The notes below the pieces were generated by a model. The model was not told where the DNA came from. It was given only the letters and a program-made list of their open reading frames with translations, and searched no databases. Shown here one piece after another: positions 20,474 to 31,538 of a stretch of 64,000 nucleotides of DNA. Source of the DNA: Vibrio injensis (lineage in GTDB: Bacteria > Pseudomonadota > Gammaproteobacteria > Enterobacterales > Vibrionaceae); the NCBI RefSeq assembly GCF_001895205.1, contig NZ_BDJF01000011.1, forward strand, positions 248,001-312,000. The letters are read 5' to 3'. Within the stretch, counting starts at the first letter, position 1. The number at the start of each line of letters is the position of its first letter. Position numbers and translations under genes: made by a program.

Positions 20474-20570
20474 CTATACTCAAACCACTTGGAATGATAA
20501 TTAGGCGCTAACTGAGTGAACCCCCAATCATATAAATAAACGATGTGATTGGGGTAAGCCAACACCACGG
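20474..20570. repeat. ERIC-like intergenic repeat, truncated copy
   Basis: Begins CTATACTCAAACCACTTG and carries the ERIC core pair CCCCCAATCA and TGTGATTGGGG, followed by AAGCCAACACC. It aligns with the copy at 54028-54155 but the far end (the return arm to GGGTATA) is missing or eroded. It lies between nhaA and yciB. Confidence 0.7.
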
Positions 20571-20647
20571 CGAGAGATTATCTGTTTTGCTTTAGTGATT
20601 ATTTCGCTAGACTGTCGCCATCGTCTCCTTTTGGGCCTCATCTGATA

Positions 20648-21190
20648 ATGAAACAACTGCTCGACTTTATTCCGCTCATTATTTTCTTCGTACTATTTAA
20701 GCTTTACGATATCTATATTGCGACTGGCGCGCTGATCGCCGCAACCGCACTGCAAGTGATGATTACTTATTTTTTGGTCAAAAAAGTCGAAAAAATTCAG
20801 CTGATCACCTTTGCTCTTGTGGCTATTTTTGGCGGCATGACCATCTTCTTACATAATGATAACTTTATAAAATGGAAGGTGACTATTGTCTATCTGGTGT
20901 TTGCTATCGGACTTGCTATCAGCCATAAACTGGGTAAATCAGCGATTAAAGGTATGCTTGGCAAAGAAATTTCACTACCGAATGATATTTGGGCCAAAAT
21001 CACTTGGGCATGGGTAATGTTCTTCATTGTTTGCGCCCTCCTCAACACTTACATCGCCTTTCAACTTTCGTTAGAAGTCTGGGTTAACTTCAAGGTATTT
21101 GGCTTACTTGTCGCAACGTTTGCCTATACTTTACTCACTGGTTTTTATATCTATAAGCACCTGCCTAAAGAACACAATGATGCTGAGTAG
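20648..21190 (+). CDS. yciB: Inner membrane septation protein YciB (IspZ family)
   Basis: A 180-residue protein with about five membrane segments, beginning [14 protein letters not shown], characteristic of YciB (also called IspA or IspZ). In enterobacteria it interacts with cell elongation and division proteins and affects envelope integrity; no enzymatic activity is known. The length is the family standard. As in E. coli it stands next to yciA and near yciI and trp. Confidence 0.94.
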   Translation: MKQLLDFIPLIIFFVLFKLYDIYIATGALIAATALQVMITYFLVKKVEKIQLITFALVAIFGGMTIFLHNDNFIKWKVTIVYLVFAIGLAISHKLGKSAIKGMLGKEISLPNDIWAKITWAWVMFFIVCALLNTYIAFQLSLEVWVNFKVFGLLVATFAYTLLTGFYIYKHLPKEHNDAE

Positions 21191-21221
21191 TATCACGGTC
21201 GAACGTCATAGGTTAACGCTT

Positions 21222-21251
21222 TTGAGCTTGATCCTTTTTTAAGGGTATAAT
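21222..21251 (+). promoter_or_regulatory. Promoter of yciA
   Basis: TTGAGC at 21222-21227, an 18-base spacer and a perfect TATAAT at 21246-21251 make a strong sigma-70 promoter. Transcription would begin near 21258, upstream of the terminator-like hairpin at 21266-21290. Confidence 0.7.
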
Positions 21252-21265
21252 CTGATCTCTTTTTT

Positions 21266-21290
21266 CAGCGACCGTTTTGGTCGCTGTTTT
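21266..21290 (+). terminator. Terminator-like hairpin in the yciA leader
   Basis: CAGCGACC-GTTTT-GGTCGCTG is a perfect 8-bp stem followed by TTTTGTTT. It could end yciB transcripts. Because the yciA promoter lies upstream of it, it also sits inside the yciA 5' leader, where it could attenuate transcription. Confidence 0.8.
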
Positions 21291-21301
21291 GTTTATTGTG
21301 G

Positions 21302-21715
21302 ATGTCGAAAATGAATCAGGATGCACACTCTCCTAAAGGCCAGCTATTATTAAGAACCCTGGCCATGCCCGCCGATACTAATGCTAATGGTGATATCTTT
21401 GGTGGCTGGATTATGTCACAACTCGATCTTGCAGGTGGTATTCTCGCTAAAGAAATTTCCAGCGGACGTATTGTCACCGTCTCTGTATCGAGTATTACTT
21501 TTAAAAAACCGGTTAAAGTTGGTGATGTGGTGTGCTGTTATGGTGAATGTACTAAAATTGGCCGAACCTCGATGTCAATTAATCTTGAAGTGTGGGTAAA
21601 ACCTATCAAAGAAGATGGGGTACTTGATCGCTTTCAAGTTTGTGAAGCCACGTTTAATTATGTCGCGATTGATGCAGATGGTCGGCCTCGAGTAATAAAA
21701 CATAGAGGCGCGTGA
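21302..21715 (+). CDS. yciA: Acyl-CoA thioesterase YciA
   Basis: YciA, about 137 residues, is a hotdog-fold thioesterase that hydrolyses a broad range of acyl-CoAs in the cytoplasm. The family signature MPADTNANGDIFGGWIMSQ is near residues 22-40, including the catalytic aspartate in GDIFGG. The start is uncertain: ATG at 21302 or 21311 are both possible and neither has a strong ribosome binding site. The N-terminus before LLLRTLAMP is not conserved. An AT-rich hairpin (21726-21748) follows the stop. Confidence 0.93.
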   Translation: MSKMNQDAHSPKGQLLLRTLAMPADTNANGDIFGGWIMSQLDLAGGILAKEISSGRIVTVSVSSITFKKPVKVGDVVCCYGECTKIGRTSMSINLEVWVKPIKEDGVLDRFQVCEATFNYVAIDADGRPRVIKHRGA

Positions 21716-21725
21716 TCACATAACT

Positions 21726-21748
21726 AAGGATTAATGATATTAATCCTT
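21726..21748. terminator. AT-rich hairpin after yciA
   Basis: AAGGATTAAT-GAT-ATTAATCCTT is a perfect 10-bp stem just after the yciA stop. No strong U-run follows, so termination is only a possibility. Confidence 0.35.
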
Positions 21749-21864
21749 AACGGGCATTTTCAAATTGGTTTACTTTCAGTACATTAACATCAATCTATAC
21801 TGACCCAAACGAAAGTGATGAGTAGATGGATAATCTACTTTTACACACGAACAAGGATATTAAT

Positions 21865-22161
21865 ATGTGGTACGTGATTTTTGCTCAAGATGTGCCTAAT
21901 TCTCTTACATTGCGTCTTAGTGCTCGCCCTGCTCATTTAGCCCGTTTACAGGAATTACGCGATGAAGGTCGGCTACTTACTGCAGGCCCGATGCCTGCCA
22001 TCGATGCAGAAAACCCCGGAGAAGCGGGATTCACTGGCTCAACAGTGATTGCTGAATTTCAATCTCTGCAAGCCGCCCAGCAATGGGCCGAAAGCGACCC
22101 TTACGTCACGGCGGGCGTTTATGCTCAGGTGATCGTCAAACCCTTCAAAAAAGTGTTTTAA
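21865..22161 (+). CDS. yciI: YciI family protein
   Basis: A 98-residue YciI protein, the same length as in E. coli. The family has a ferredoxin-like alpha/beta fold with conserved His and Asp residues thought to form an active site, seen here in RPAHLARL near residue 21 and GPMPAID near 42; its reaction is not established. The ATG at 21865 has AAGGAT upstream; the longer frame starting at 21826 is not conserved. A TATACT -10 box at 21796 suggests a promoter of its own. The next gene starts two bases after its stop. Confidence 0.93.
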   Translation: MWYVIFAQDVPNSLTLRLSARPAHLARLQELRDEGRLLTAGPMPAIDAENPGEAGFTGSTVIAEFQSLQAAQQWAESDPYVTAGVYAQVIVKPFKKVF

Positions 22162-22163
22162 TT

Positions 22164-22553
22164 ATGAATAAGTCCATATTGTCCTGTGTAGGACTAACAA
22201 TGCTACTGTTGGCTGGTTGTAGTTCAACCGCTGATCAACAAAAACACCTAGAATTGCTTGCTGCTAATCGCGCCAGCGTATTAAACGCCGAACTCCCGAT
22301 TGAACAAGGCCCTTTGACTATCATGCGTGCCAGCGCCAAGGGGACAATGATTGAAATGATGATGATTTATAACAACGACCAACAAGGTGCAACCCCAATT
22401 AATCAAGTGATGCAATCCAGTTTACAACGTTTTTGCTCGACACCTGATATTCGTGCCAATCTTGATGTCGGCATTAGTTATCGTTTCTTGGTACGCAACC
22501 CACGAGGACAAACCATGGTTGACCAATCGATGACGAAAAGCAGCTGCAAATAA
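22164..22553 (+). CDS. Lipoprotein, probable AspS-type type II secretion pilotin
   Basis: A 129-residue lipoprotein with a clear signal peptide and lipobox LLAGC, lipidated at Cys19; Ser at +2 predicts the outer membrane. The mature part, with LPIEQGPLTIMRA and MMMIYNNDQ and a pair of cysteines (CSTPDI and the C-terminal SSC) that could form a disulfide, resembles the Vibrio pilotin AspS, which delivers the type II secretion secretin to the outer membrane. That identification is from memory of the family and not certain. It starts two bases after yciI, so the two are co-transcribed. Confidence 0.6.
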   Translation: MNKSILSCVGLTMLLLAGCSSTADQQKHLELLAANRASVLNAELPIEQGPLTIMRASAKGTMIEMMMIYNNDQQGATPINQVMQSSLQRFCSTPDIRANLDVGISYRFLVRNPRGQTMVDQSMTKSSCK

Positions 22554-22608
22554 ACGCTAAATTCGGCTTTCCTATCGATGAGAATTCAGTCGTGGGCAAA
22601 CTCAAATG

Positions 22609-22640
22609 AACAAGGTCTCACCATTCAGGTAGACCTTGTT
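22609..22640. terminator. Hairpin between convergent lipoprotein gene and bioD
   Basis: AACAAGGTCT and AGACCTTGTT are perfect 10-base arms around a 12-base loop that has ACC/GGT pairing inside. It is followed by TCTCT on the plus strand and TTCATTTG on the minus strand, so it is a probable shared terminator. Confidence 0.75.
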
Positions 22641-22643
22641 TCT

Positions 22644-23348
22644 CTAACAAGTCAGCGCTTCTTGCTGCTCAATCAATAATGGAGATAAATCAATATACTT
22701 ACCCAAATCTCGGCACTTAATGCTTGGCATGTAGGGAATCTCACCTAACTTTGGTGCATCAATCCGATGTTCTAGTAATTGAATAATATCTGCATAGTGC
22801 TCGGTTCCAGGATTGACTCGATTCGCCACCCAGCCAACTATCTTTAATCCATCTGCGCGAATACTTTCAGCGGTTAATAAAGCGTGACTTAAACAACCCA
22901 GTTTGATACCAACGACTAAAATCACCGCTAATTGCTCTGTCTGCACCCAGCTAGACAAACTGTCCTTATCCGATATAGGAACCCGCCAGCCGCCAGCCCC
23001 CTCCACGAGTACGACATCAGCATGAGATTGTAACTTGACTAACTTTTCGCTCAATAGAGTAGTATCTATGGTTACTTGCTCATGCTTGGCGGCAATATGA
23101 GGCGAGGCAGGTAAAGCTAACGGATAGGGATTAATATCTTCATACGGCATTTTTACTGTTGCTGCTTGCAACAAATGTAAGGCATCGCCGTTACGCATTC
23201 CTTCTTCTGTCTGTTCGCATCCAGCCGCCACTGGTTTATAGCCTATGGTAGACAAACCACGAGCGGCCAATGCTTGCAAAATTGCTTTTGAGGCCACGGT
23301 CTTACCCACATCGGTATCCGTACCGGCAATAAATATTGCGTTAATCAT
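22644..23348 (-). CDS. bioD: Dethiobiotin synthetase
   Basis: BioD, 234 residues, closes the ureido ring of dethiobiotin from diaminopelargonic acid, CO2 and ATP. The P-loop GTDTDVGKT is at residues 8-16, and the second conserved segment VEGAGGW is near 113. The ATG at 23348 gives the standard N-terminus; it overlaps the bioC stop by four bases (ATGA), so translation is coupled. It is the last gene of bioBFCD. Confidence 0.95.
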   Translation of the reverse strand: MINAIFIAGTDTDVGKTVASKAILQALAARGLSTIGYKPVAAGCEQTEEGMRNGDALHLLQAATVKMPYEDINPYPLALPASPHIAAKHEQVTIDTTLLSEKLVKLQSHADVVLVEGAGGWRVPISDKDSLSSWVQTEQLAVILVVGIKLGCLSHALLTAESIRADGLKIVGWVANRVNPGTEHYADIIQLLEHRIDAPKLGEIPYMPSIKCRDLGKYIDLSPLLIEQQEALTC

Positions 23349-24151
23349 CGCTGTAATACCCCTAAACAAACTTGATACGTTGCAGGTAAAAGCCCTTGCT
23401 TACCAGCAAACTGCTGATAGGCTTGTTCTACCTGAGCAAGCGTGTGGCGACTCGTTAGCCCTTGAGATCGGCCATGGATATGGGTTGCCCCAATGCCTTT
23501 TAGATCGCGCATTAATTGATAAGCGCTCTCATACCACACGGTTATTGTCGGTAAGTCTAAGTGATATCGCGTAAAGTCAGATTGCGCTAACGCAAGGTTT
23601 ATCTTATTCACATCCGCAAAGCGTTTAACGTGTTGATGTACATCAACCTTCTGCCACGCTTGTTCTAACTCGGTTAATGATCCAAACAATAAAGTGGAAA
23701 ATCTTGCTTGTCCTTGAGGTTTGAGAATGCGATGAATTTCTTGCAGCGGAACGACTAAATCCTCACACCACTGCAAGGCTAAACTCGAAAACACCAGATC
23801 AAAGTGAGCAGCTTTAAAGGGGAGCGCCTCTGCATCAAGCTGTACATAGTGCATTCGATAATGCCCACAACGCTGTTTAGCCTGATACAACATTGCTGAT
23901 GAAAGATCCGCACAGACGACAGTCGCCCCCCGTGATCGCAGTTGCTGAGCGAAATAACCCGTACCACATCCCAAATCCAGCACCTGCCAATCAACCAGTT
24001 GTTTGGGCAAAGTGTCCAATAACCGTTGCCCAACATCACGTTGAAAAGCCGCATATTGATCGTAACGAGATGCCGCTTTGCTGAAGGCTTGAGCAATGGC
24101 TTTTTTCGTTGCCCCTTGCTCAGTGTGCTCTACCCCAACCGCGAGGTTCAT
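23345..24151 (-). CDS. bioC: Malonyl-ACP O-methyltransferase BioC
   Basis: BioC, 268 residues, methylates malonyl-ACP so that the fatty acid machinery can build pimeloyl-ACP. The SAM-binding motif [12 protein letters not shown] is at about residues 57-68, followed by the acidic ADLSSAML segment. The start overlaps the bioF stop by four bases. The esterase BioH that removes the methyl group is not in this window. Confidence 0.93.
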   Translation of the reverse strand: MNLAVGVEHTEQGATKKAIAQAFSKAASRYDQYAAFQRDVGQRLLDTLPKQLVDWQVLDLGCGTGYFAQQLRSRGATVVCADLSSAMLYQAKQRCGHYRMHYVQLDAEALPFKAAHFDLVFSSLALQWCEDLVVPLQEIHRILKPQGQARFSTLLFGSLTELEQAWQKVDVHQHVKRFADVNKINLALAQSDFTRYHLDLPTITVWYESAYQLMRDLKGIGATHIHGRSQGLTSRHTLAQVEQAYQQFAGKQGLLPATYQVCLGVLQR

Positions 24152-25305
24152 AATTGCCCCTCCATCGCCATCATTAAAGCGTCAGCCAGCTTTGTGACTT
24201 GTTGGGCACTATGATTCGCCGTTAAAGTAATGCGCAATCGCGCCTTATTCGCAGGGACAGTAGGAGAGCGAATCGCACTGAGCCAAATTCCATGTTCACG
24301 CAGACGATCGGCGACCGTGATAGCAAGTTGGTTAGTTCCGAGTATCAATGGTTTGATTGGCGTTGCCGTGGCAACAAACCCAGCGACATCAGCAAGCTTC
24401 TGATCATAAATAGCAGAAAGCTCTTGTAGCTTCTCTCGTCGCCACTTTTGTTGCTGCACCATCTGAATCGAGTGACAAAGCGCATAAGCTTGTGCTGGCG
24501 GCATCGCCGTAGAGTAAACATGATGACGAGCAAACTGGGTTAGATAATCGCCCAACGCCTCACTGCATAAGATTGCCGCTCCCGATAAGCCAAGCGCTTT
24601 ACCAAAGGTGACGACCAAAATGTCGGGTTGAATTCCGGCTTGTGCGCAGCTTCCTCGGCCTTGCTCGCCCAAAACGCCAATCCCATGTGCATCATCCACC
24701 ATAAGCCATGCTCGTTGATCAATATGCTGCTGGATTGCTGATAAGGGAGCCATATCACCATCCATACTAAATACACCTTCAGTGACCACCAAACTGCGGT
24801 TTGATGAATAGGTGCTCAACAGTTGACTAAGATGTGCAATATCGTTATGCCGAAAACGGCGTAATTGAGCAGCAGAAAGTAAGCCAGCTTCAATTAACGA
24901 GGCATGATTAAGCTTATCTTGTAATAGCAGATCGCCCTCCTCTAGTAAGGTGAACAGCAGGGCTTGATTGGCACTAAAACCAGAGCTAAACAAAACCGCC
25001 CTCGCATAGCCTAGCCACTCACAAAGCATGGCTTCAAGACGCTGATGAGCAGGTGAAAAACCTGTCACTAATGGCGACGCACCACTGCCAGCACCATAAC
25101 GAGCTAAGCCTTGTTGCCACGCTGCGACTAATGATGGGTCACTCGCTAATCCTAAATAATCATTACTTGCAAAATGATCATACTTTCGCCCAGCGTGAAC
25201 TAATTGCGCTGAATCTGTGGTTTGTACTGCAGACAATTGGCGGGTTAAGCCTTGTTGGTTTCGCTCATTGAGCGCACGATCAATCCGTTGCTCAAAGGCT
25301 AGCAT
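24148..25305 (-). CDS. bioF: 8-amino-7-oxononanoate synthase
   Basis: BioF, 385 residues, condenses pimeloyl-ACP with alanine using pyridoxal phosphate. The PLP lysine is in [11 protein letters not shown] near residue 240; the [10 protein letters not shown] motif lies near 206. The ATG at 25305 gives the expected N-terminus MLAFEQRID and lies inside the end of bioB, overlapping it by 14 bases. A longer frame starting at 25350 would sit entirely within bioB and is not conserved. Confidence 0.94.
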   Translation of the reverse strand: MLAFEQRIDRALNERNQQGLTRQLSAVQTTDSAQLVHAGRKYDHFASNDYLGLASDPSLVAAWQQGLARYGAGSGASPLVTGFSPAHQRLEAMLCEWLGYARAVLFSSGFSANQALLFTLLEEGDLLLQDKLNHASLIEAGLLSAAQLRRFRHNDIAHLSQLLSTYSSNRSLVVTEGVFSMDGDMAPLSAIQQHIDQRAWLMVDDAHGIGVLGEQGRGSCAQAGIQPDILVVTFGKALGLSGAAILCSEALGDYLTQFARHHVYSTAMPPAQAYALCHSIQMVQQQKWRREKLQELSAIYDQKLADVAGFVATATPIKPLILGTNQLAITVADRLREHGIWLSAIRSPTVPANKARLRITLTANHSAQQVTKLADALMMAMEGQL

Positions 25306-26344
25306 CGTAAAATAGATCCGTATGACTTGGTCTTGATGCAACACGTTCAATCACTTGATCGAGCAGAGCGTTTTCTGTCACTTGATCCGGTTTTTGAATC
25401 GCTTGTTGACGGTTAATACCTAACTTATTAAACAGTTGCAGATCACTGTCTTCAGCAGGGTTTGGTGTAGTTAATAATTTGCAACCATAGAAGATTGAGT
25501 TGGCACCAGCCATAAAACAGAGTGCCTGCATCTGTTCATTCATCTTCTCTCTCCCTGCGGATAAACGCACCGCAGATTTCGGCATCATGATCCGTGCAAC
25601 GGCAATCAAACGAATGAAATCAAATGGTTCCACTTCTTCAGCACTGGCGAGTGGCGTTCCTTGCACTTTAACCAGCATATTGATCGGCACACTTTCAGGC
25701 TGAGTCGGTAGATTAGCCAGCTCAACTAATAGACCAGCACGGTCATGAACACTTTCTCCCATACCGATAATGCCACCAGAACAAATCTTCATACCAGAGT
25801 CACGAACATGCGATAAGGTGTCTAGTCGGTCTTGATAAGTACGGGTGGTGATAATGTTGCCGTAAAATTCAGGAGAGGTATCCAGGTTATGGTTGTAATA
25901 ATCTAATCCTGCTTGCGCTAACTCTTGCGCTTGTTCAGCGCTGAGCATGCCTAACGTCATGCAGGTTTCCAGCCCTTTTTCTTTGACACCAGCAATCATC
26001 GCCTTGAGTAATGGCATATCACGCGCTTTGGGGTTTTTCCAGGCTGCTCCCATACAAAAACGAGTTGATCCTGATTGCTTGGCTTTTTCCGCCGCGTCTA
26101 AAACACGCTCTACTTCCATAAGTCGCTCTTTATCAACATCAGTCCGATAATGAGCACTTTGTGGACAATATTTGCAATCTTCCGGACAAGCCCCAGTTTT
26201 GATCGACAATAAGGTACTGACCTGAACATGGTTATGCGGATGAAACTGACGATGAACTTGCTGCGCAGTAAATAACAAATCCATAAATGGTTGATCAAGC
26301 AGCGCAGTAACTTCCGCCCTTGTCCAATTGTGACGAACTTCCAC
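25292..26344 (-). CDS. bioB: Biotin synthase
   Basis: BioB, 350 residues, is a radical-SAM enzyme that inserts sulfur into dethiobiotin. The cluster-binding cysteines are C53, C57 and C60 in CPEDCKYC; further conserved cysteines (CMTLG, CSGGI) bind the second iron-sulfur cluster that donates sulfur. It is the first gene of the leftward bioBFCD operon and is divergent from bioA, with two BirA-type operators in between. Confidence 0.97.
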   Translation of the reverse strand: MEVRHNWTRAEVTALLDQPFMDLLFTAQQVHRQFHPHNHVQVSTLLSIKTGACPEDCKYCPQSAHYRTDVDKERLMEVERVLDAAEKAKQSGSTRFCMGAAWKNPKARDMPLLKAMIAGVKEKGLETCMTLGMLSAEQAQELAQAGLDYYNHNLDTSPEFYGNIITTRTYQDRLDTLSHVRDSGMKICSGGIIGMGESVHDRAGLLVELANLPTQPESVPINMLVKVQGTPLASAEEVEPFDFIRLIAVARIMMPKSAVRLSAGREKMNEQMQALCFMAGANSIFYGCKLLTTPNPAEDSDLQLFNKLGINRQQAIQKPDQVTENALLDQVIERVASRPSHTDLFYDASL

Positions 26345-26412
26345 GTGTAATCCTTAGCAATGTGCCTTGCTTGGTGACATTTATGCGCTGTAGTCTACTG
26401 AAGCGACACTGA

Positions 26413-26445
26413 CTGTCAACATACAAATCGACCACAGGTTTACAA
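26413..26445. promoter_or_regulatory. BirA operator 1, at the bioB promoter
   Basis: CTGTCAACA, a 15-base spacer and a perfect GGTTTACAA fit the proteobacterial BirA site TTGTAAACC-N14/15-GGTTTACAA. Read leftward, a -35-like TTGTAA and -10-like TATGTT lie inside it, so biotinyl-BirA would repress bioBFCD. Confidence 0.75.
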
Positions 26446-26540
26446 TAGAGTGCAAATAGACCATTATTGATGGCCTATTTTCTTATTCTTATCCTATTCC
26501 GTACCATTTATGTTTGGTCCAATGTTTAACCAAGGTTAAA

Positions 26541-26573
26541 CTGTAAACCAAAGATTAATAATAATATTTACAA
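26541..26573. promoter_or_regulatory. BirA operator 2, at the bioA promoter
   Basis: CTGTAAACC, a 15-base spacer and TATTTACAA form a second BirA-type site with the same spacing, ending 38 bases before the bioA start. A -10-like TAATAT lies within it. It would let BirA repress bioA independently of operator 1. Confidence 0.72.
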
Positions 26574-26611
26574 CAGATGACTTTAAGCTCTCACTTAAAT
26601 ATGGACTTTTC

Positions 26612-27895
26612 ATGGATTTAGCCTTTGATCGCCAACATATTTGGCATCCCTATACATCAACCATTAACCCGCTAACTTGTTATCCTGTCACTCATGCCCA
26701 AGGCGTTACACTCTACTTAGAAGATGGTAAAGGATTGATTGATGGCATGTCGTCTTGGTGGGCAGCCATTCATGGTTATAATCATCCGGCTTTAAATCAA
26801 GCGGTGCATCAGCAAGTGGATAAAATGGCCCATGTCATGTTTGGTGGCCTCACTCATCAACCAGCGATTGATCTCTGTAAACAGCTATTAGCATTAACAC
26901 CTGATAATTTGCAGCACGTGTTTCTCGCCGATTCCGGCTCAGTGGCCGTGGAAGTCAGCCTAAAAATGGCGCTACAGTACTGGCACGCCAAAGGTGAACG
27001 ACGCTCGAAGTTTCTTACCCTACGTCATGGCTATCATGGTGATACCTTCGCCGCGATGTCAGTGACTGATCCTGATAACTCAATGCATAACCTATATAAA
27101 GGCTTTTTACCTGAGCACATTTTCGCTGATTCACCAAAGACTGGTTTTTATGATCGTTGGCAAGAGTCTGATATCGACGATTTTCGCAGCAAGATTGCGC
27201 TCCATCATCAACAGATTGCCGCAGTGATCCTAGAGCCTATCGTTCAAGGGGCTGGCGGAATGCGTATCTATCATCCGCAATTTCTGCGTGAAGTACGCCG
27301 ACTTTGTGATCAGTATAATGTGCTGTTAATCGTTGATGAAATTGCTACCGGTTTCGGAAGAACAGGGAAATTGTTTGCCTGTCAGCATGCAAACATACAG
27401 CCAGATATACTGTGCCTTGGTAAAGCCTTAACTGGTGGCTATATGACGCTTGCGGCAACATTAACCAGCAAAGCAGTCGCCGACACCGTTTGTAGTAGTG
27501 AAGCAGGATGCTTTATGCATGGGCCAACGTTTATGGGTAACCCTTTAGCTTGTGCCGTCGCTTCCGCGAGTCTCGCACTGATTGCCAAAGGAGATTGGCA
27601 AACGCAAGTGGCGAATATTGAAAACCAATTTGCCGAGCGTTTACCCAGTTTTACCGCCTATCGGCACGTCAAAGACTTACGCTGGCTTGGTGCTATTGGC
27701 GTTATAGAAACCCACCACCCTGTTAACATGAGCGTAATTCAAGCGTTGTTTGTCGAGCTTGGCGTATGGATCCGCCCTTTTGGCCGCTTAATATATTTAA
27801 TGCCACCTTATATTAGTAACGCTAAAGATATTAATAGCTTATTAGATGCTATCGAGATGGCTGTGCAAAATGACGCCTGTTTTCAACTAAGTTAG
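26612..27895 (+). CDS. bioA: Adenosylmethionine-8-amino-7-oxononanoate aminotransferase
   Basis: BioA, 427 residues, transfers an amino group from S-adenosylmethionine to make 7,8-diaminopelargonate. The N-terminal HIWHPYTS motif, the DGMSSWWAAIHGYNHP stretch near residue 45 and the PLP lysine in LGKALTGGY near residue 271 are typical. The ribosome binding site is weak. The gene is divergent from bioB and ends before a serS terminator on the other strand. Confidence 0.96.
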   Translation: MDLAFDRQHIWHPYTSTINPLTCYPVTHAQGVTLYLEDGKGLIDGMSSWWAAIHGYNHPALNQAVHQQVDKMAHVMFGGLTHQPAIDLCKQLLALTPDNLQHVFLADSGSVAVEVSLKMALQYWHAKGERRSKFLTLRHGYHGDTFAAMSVTDPDNSMHNLYKGFLPEHIFADSPKTGFYDRWQESDIDDFRSKIALHHQQIAAVILEPIVQGAGGMRIYHPQFLREVRRLCDQYNVLLIVDEIATGFGRTGKLFACQHANIQPDILCLGKALTGGYMTLAATLTSKAVADTVCSSEAGCFMHGPTFMGNPLACAVASASLALIAKGDWQTQVANIENQFAERLPSFTAYRHVKDLRWLGAIGVIETHHPVNMSVIQALFVELGVWIRPFGRLIYLMPPYISNAKDINSLLDAIEMAVQNDACFQLS

Positions 27896-27948
27896 CACTG
27901 ATCGAACACTCGTTTTAAGCGATAGCGTGTTGCTTAGCGCCCAATAAA

Positions 27949-27973
27949 AAACCGACGCGTTGGGCGTCGGTTT
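27949..27973 (-). terminator. Intrinsic terminator of serS
   Basis: AAACCGACGC and GCGTCGGTTT form a perfect 10-bp stem with a 5-base loop. On the minus strand a run of six U residues follows, so it serves serS; it may also stop bioA transcripts. Confidence 0.88.
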
Positions 27974-27994
27974 CAGATAACAATACAACAGGAA

Positions 27995-29317
<1,323 letters not shown>

Positions 29318-29403
29318 TTAATGTTGTGAAGAAACGTAGGCGTTGTTTTTTTGAACAACATCACACGTATTGAATTTACTCAGCCAAAGATAACCAAAAG
29401 CCA

Positions 29404-30753
29404 CTACTTTTCATAGCGCTTTTGTGGGCTTTTTGCATCTAAATCGGCTAGATACTGGAGTTTTTCCGCAATCTTAGTTTCTAAGCCACGATTGGTTGGT
29501 TGATAATAACGCTTACCTATCATTTCTGGTGGTAAGTAATGCTCACCTGCCGCAAATGCTCCCGGTTCATCATGGGCATATCGATACTCAGCGCCATACC
29601 CGAGATCTTTCATTAAATGCGTCGGTGCATTACGCAAATGTGCTGGCACCTCGTATTCCGGTAAATTACGGGCATCATTAAGTGCTTGTTTCCAAGCAGT
29701 GTAGACCGCATTGCTTTTCGGAGCACAGGCTAAATAAACCGCCGCTTGAGCAATCGCCCTCTCCCCTTCAGCGGGGCCTACACGATTGAAACAATCCCAC
29801 GCCGCCAAAGCGACTTGCATGGCTCTTGGATCGGCATTACCTACATCTTCAGAAGCAATCGCCAGTAAACGGCGGGCAATATAGAGCGGATCACAACCAG
29901 CAGTGATCATTCGTGCAATCCAATAGAGAGCTGCATCAGGGTTTGAACCACGGATCGATTTATGTACTGCAGAGATGAAGTCATACCAAGCATCGCCCTT
30001 GTTATCAAAACGGGCAACTTTTTCTCCCGCCACTTCAGCCAATAAACTGAGCGTGATCTGTTTACGACCTTGCGCATCTTGGCTTGCCATGTCATACAAC
30101 AGTTCTAAATAATTGAGCGACATTCGAGCATCGCCATTAACCAGCTCGGCTAGCCGTTGTAAAACGTTATCATGAAAATCGGCCTGATGAAGGCCAAGGC
30201 CTCTTTGCGGGTCATCAATGGCTTGCTGTAGCGTTTGTAAAATCTCATCAACACTTAATGAGGTAAGTTTGTAAACCCGAGCACGAGATAACAAGGCATT
30301 ATTTAATTCAAATGAAGGGTTCTCTGTGGTCGCGCCAATAAAGGTCACGGTGCCATCTTCAATATGCGGTAAAAAAGCATCTTGCTGCGATTTGTTAAAA
30401 CGATGGACTTCATCAACAAAAAGAATCGTTCTTCGACCGGCGCGCTGATTTTCTCTCGCCCTATCGATAGCCGCACGAATCTCTTTAACACCGGACGTGA
30501 CGGCTGAGACACGCTCGACCTCGGCATTTGCGTAATTGGCGGCAACTTCAGCTAGAGTCGTTTTTCCAGTTCCCGGCGGGCCCCAAAGAATCATCGAGTG
30601 AAGATGCCCGCTCTGCAGCGCACGGCGCAGTGGTTTGTCTTGACCAAGAATATGTTGTTGACCAATATATTGCTCAATGGTTTGCGGCCTCATACGTGCC
30701 GCTAGAGGACGAAAATCTTCATCCCCTGAAAAATCTAAACGGTAATTACTCAC
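29404..30753 (-). CDS. rarA: Replication-associated recombination protein A (AAA+ ATPase)
   Basis: RarA (MgsA), 449 residues, is a AAA+ ATPase related to clamp loaders that acts at stalled replication forks. Walker A (GPPGTGKTT) is near residue 57 and Walker B (FVDEVHRF) near residue 112; the C-terminal tetramerisation domain with [11 protein letters not shown] is near 375. It is 21 bases downstream of lolA and upstream of serS. Confidence 0.95.
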   Translation of the reverse strand: MSNYRLDFSGDEDFRPLAARMRPQTIEQYIGQQHILGQDKPLRRALQSGHLHSMILWGPPGTGKTTLAEVAANYANAEVERVSAVTSGVKEIRAAIDRARENQRAGRRTILFVDEVHRFNKSQQDAFLPHIEDGTVTFIGATTENPSFELNNALLSRARVYKLTSLSVDEILQTLQQAIDDPQRGLGLHQADFHDNVLQRLAELVNGDARMSLNYLELLYDMASQDAQGRKQITLSLLAEVAGEKVARFDNKGDAWYDFISAVHKSIRGSNPDAALYWIARMITAGCDPLYIARRLLAIASEDVGNADPRAMQVALAAWDCFNRVGPAEGERAIAQAAVYLACAPKSNAVYTAWKQALNDARNLPEYEVPAHLRNAPTHLMKDLGYGAEYRYAHDEPGAFAAGEHYLPPEMIGKRYYQPTNRGLETKIAEKLQYLADLDAKSPQKRYEK

Positions 30754-30774
30754 GATTACTCATTCATTCCCTGA

Positions 30775-31368
30775 TTAGCGTTGGTCATCAACATCAACCC
30801 CATCAGGGATAACAAATTGAAAACGGCTGACCGGTGGCTTTTGCAAAGTGACGTCATGAAACGTGAAGCGACTTTGCTGACCATCTTGCTCGATGACAGT
30901 AAATCCGGTCACCTTACCTTGTGCATCAATCGTGATCTGAAAGCGTCCTTGATTAGACTCAAAGGTAATCGGTGTTAAGGTAAAAACATCACCTTCCGCT
31001 TCCACTTGGTACGCATTCCAATCACTGGCTTGATTACGAGTGAGTAGTATAAATGGTGTCTGCTCCGTGGCTTGTTGCTGATTGTAAATTGAAACCTGCT
31101 CGATAAATGGGCTGTAATACCACAGTGTTTGGCCATCAGACACCAAAATATTTTCATCCGGTTCAACGGTTTCCCAGCGAAACAATCCTGGACGAGCCAC
31201 GTCAACAGTGCCCTTACCTTCCATAACCGTTTCCCCATCTGGACTCAGCACTTGTTGATCAAACTGGGCAGAAAAACCTTCGGTTAAAGCTAGGCGCTGA
31301 CTCAGCGTCTCTTTGGGACTTGCCAACACCGAAAAACTACAAAAGAGCAAGACTATCCATTTTTTCAT
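30775..31368 (-). CDS. lolA: Outer-membrane lipoprotein carrier protein LolA
   Basis: LolA, 197 residues including a signal peptide ([16 protein letters not shown]), is the periplasmic chaperone that carries lipoproteins from the LolCDE complex to LolB. The mature part shows the typical [10 protein letters not shown] stretch, with the conserved Arg near residue 60, and [11 protein letters not shown]. The ATG at 31368 gives a proper signal sequence; the longer frame from 31437 would not. GGAG lies ten bases upstream. ftsK, which precedes lolA in E. coli, is absent here, as in Vibrio. Confidence 0.94.
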   Translation of the reverse strand: MKKWIVLLFCSFSVLASPKETLSQRLALTEGFSAQFDQQVLSPDGETVMEGKGTVDVARPGLFRWETVEPDENILVSDGQTLWYYSPFIEQVSIYNQQQATEQTPFILLTRNQASDWNAYQVEAEGDVFTLTPITFESNQGRFQITIDAQGKVTGFTVIEQDGQQSRFTFHDVTLQKPPVSRFQFVIPDGVDVDDQR

Positions 31369-31538
31369 TTTATTTTTACTCCTAACAACCTGACCTAAAG
31401 ATAAACTCGGAATGATTAACCGTGTCGATCTATTCACCCATAAGGTATAAAGGCTTTCTTTGCTTTATATGTCAATATTCGGTAGAAAAAGTTCGAGTCT
31501 AAGTGCACGTATGACTAAAGTTATGCGTTCTCGTCTGG

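Noticed and set aside
24026..25271. Several plus-strand frames of 60-70 codons over bioC and bioF
   Set aside because: They are antisense to well-conserved bio genes and lack start signals.
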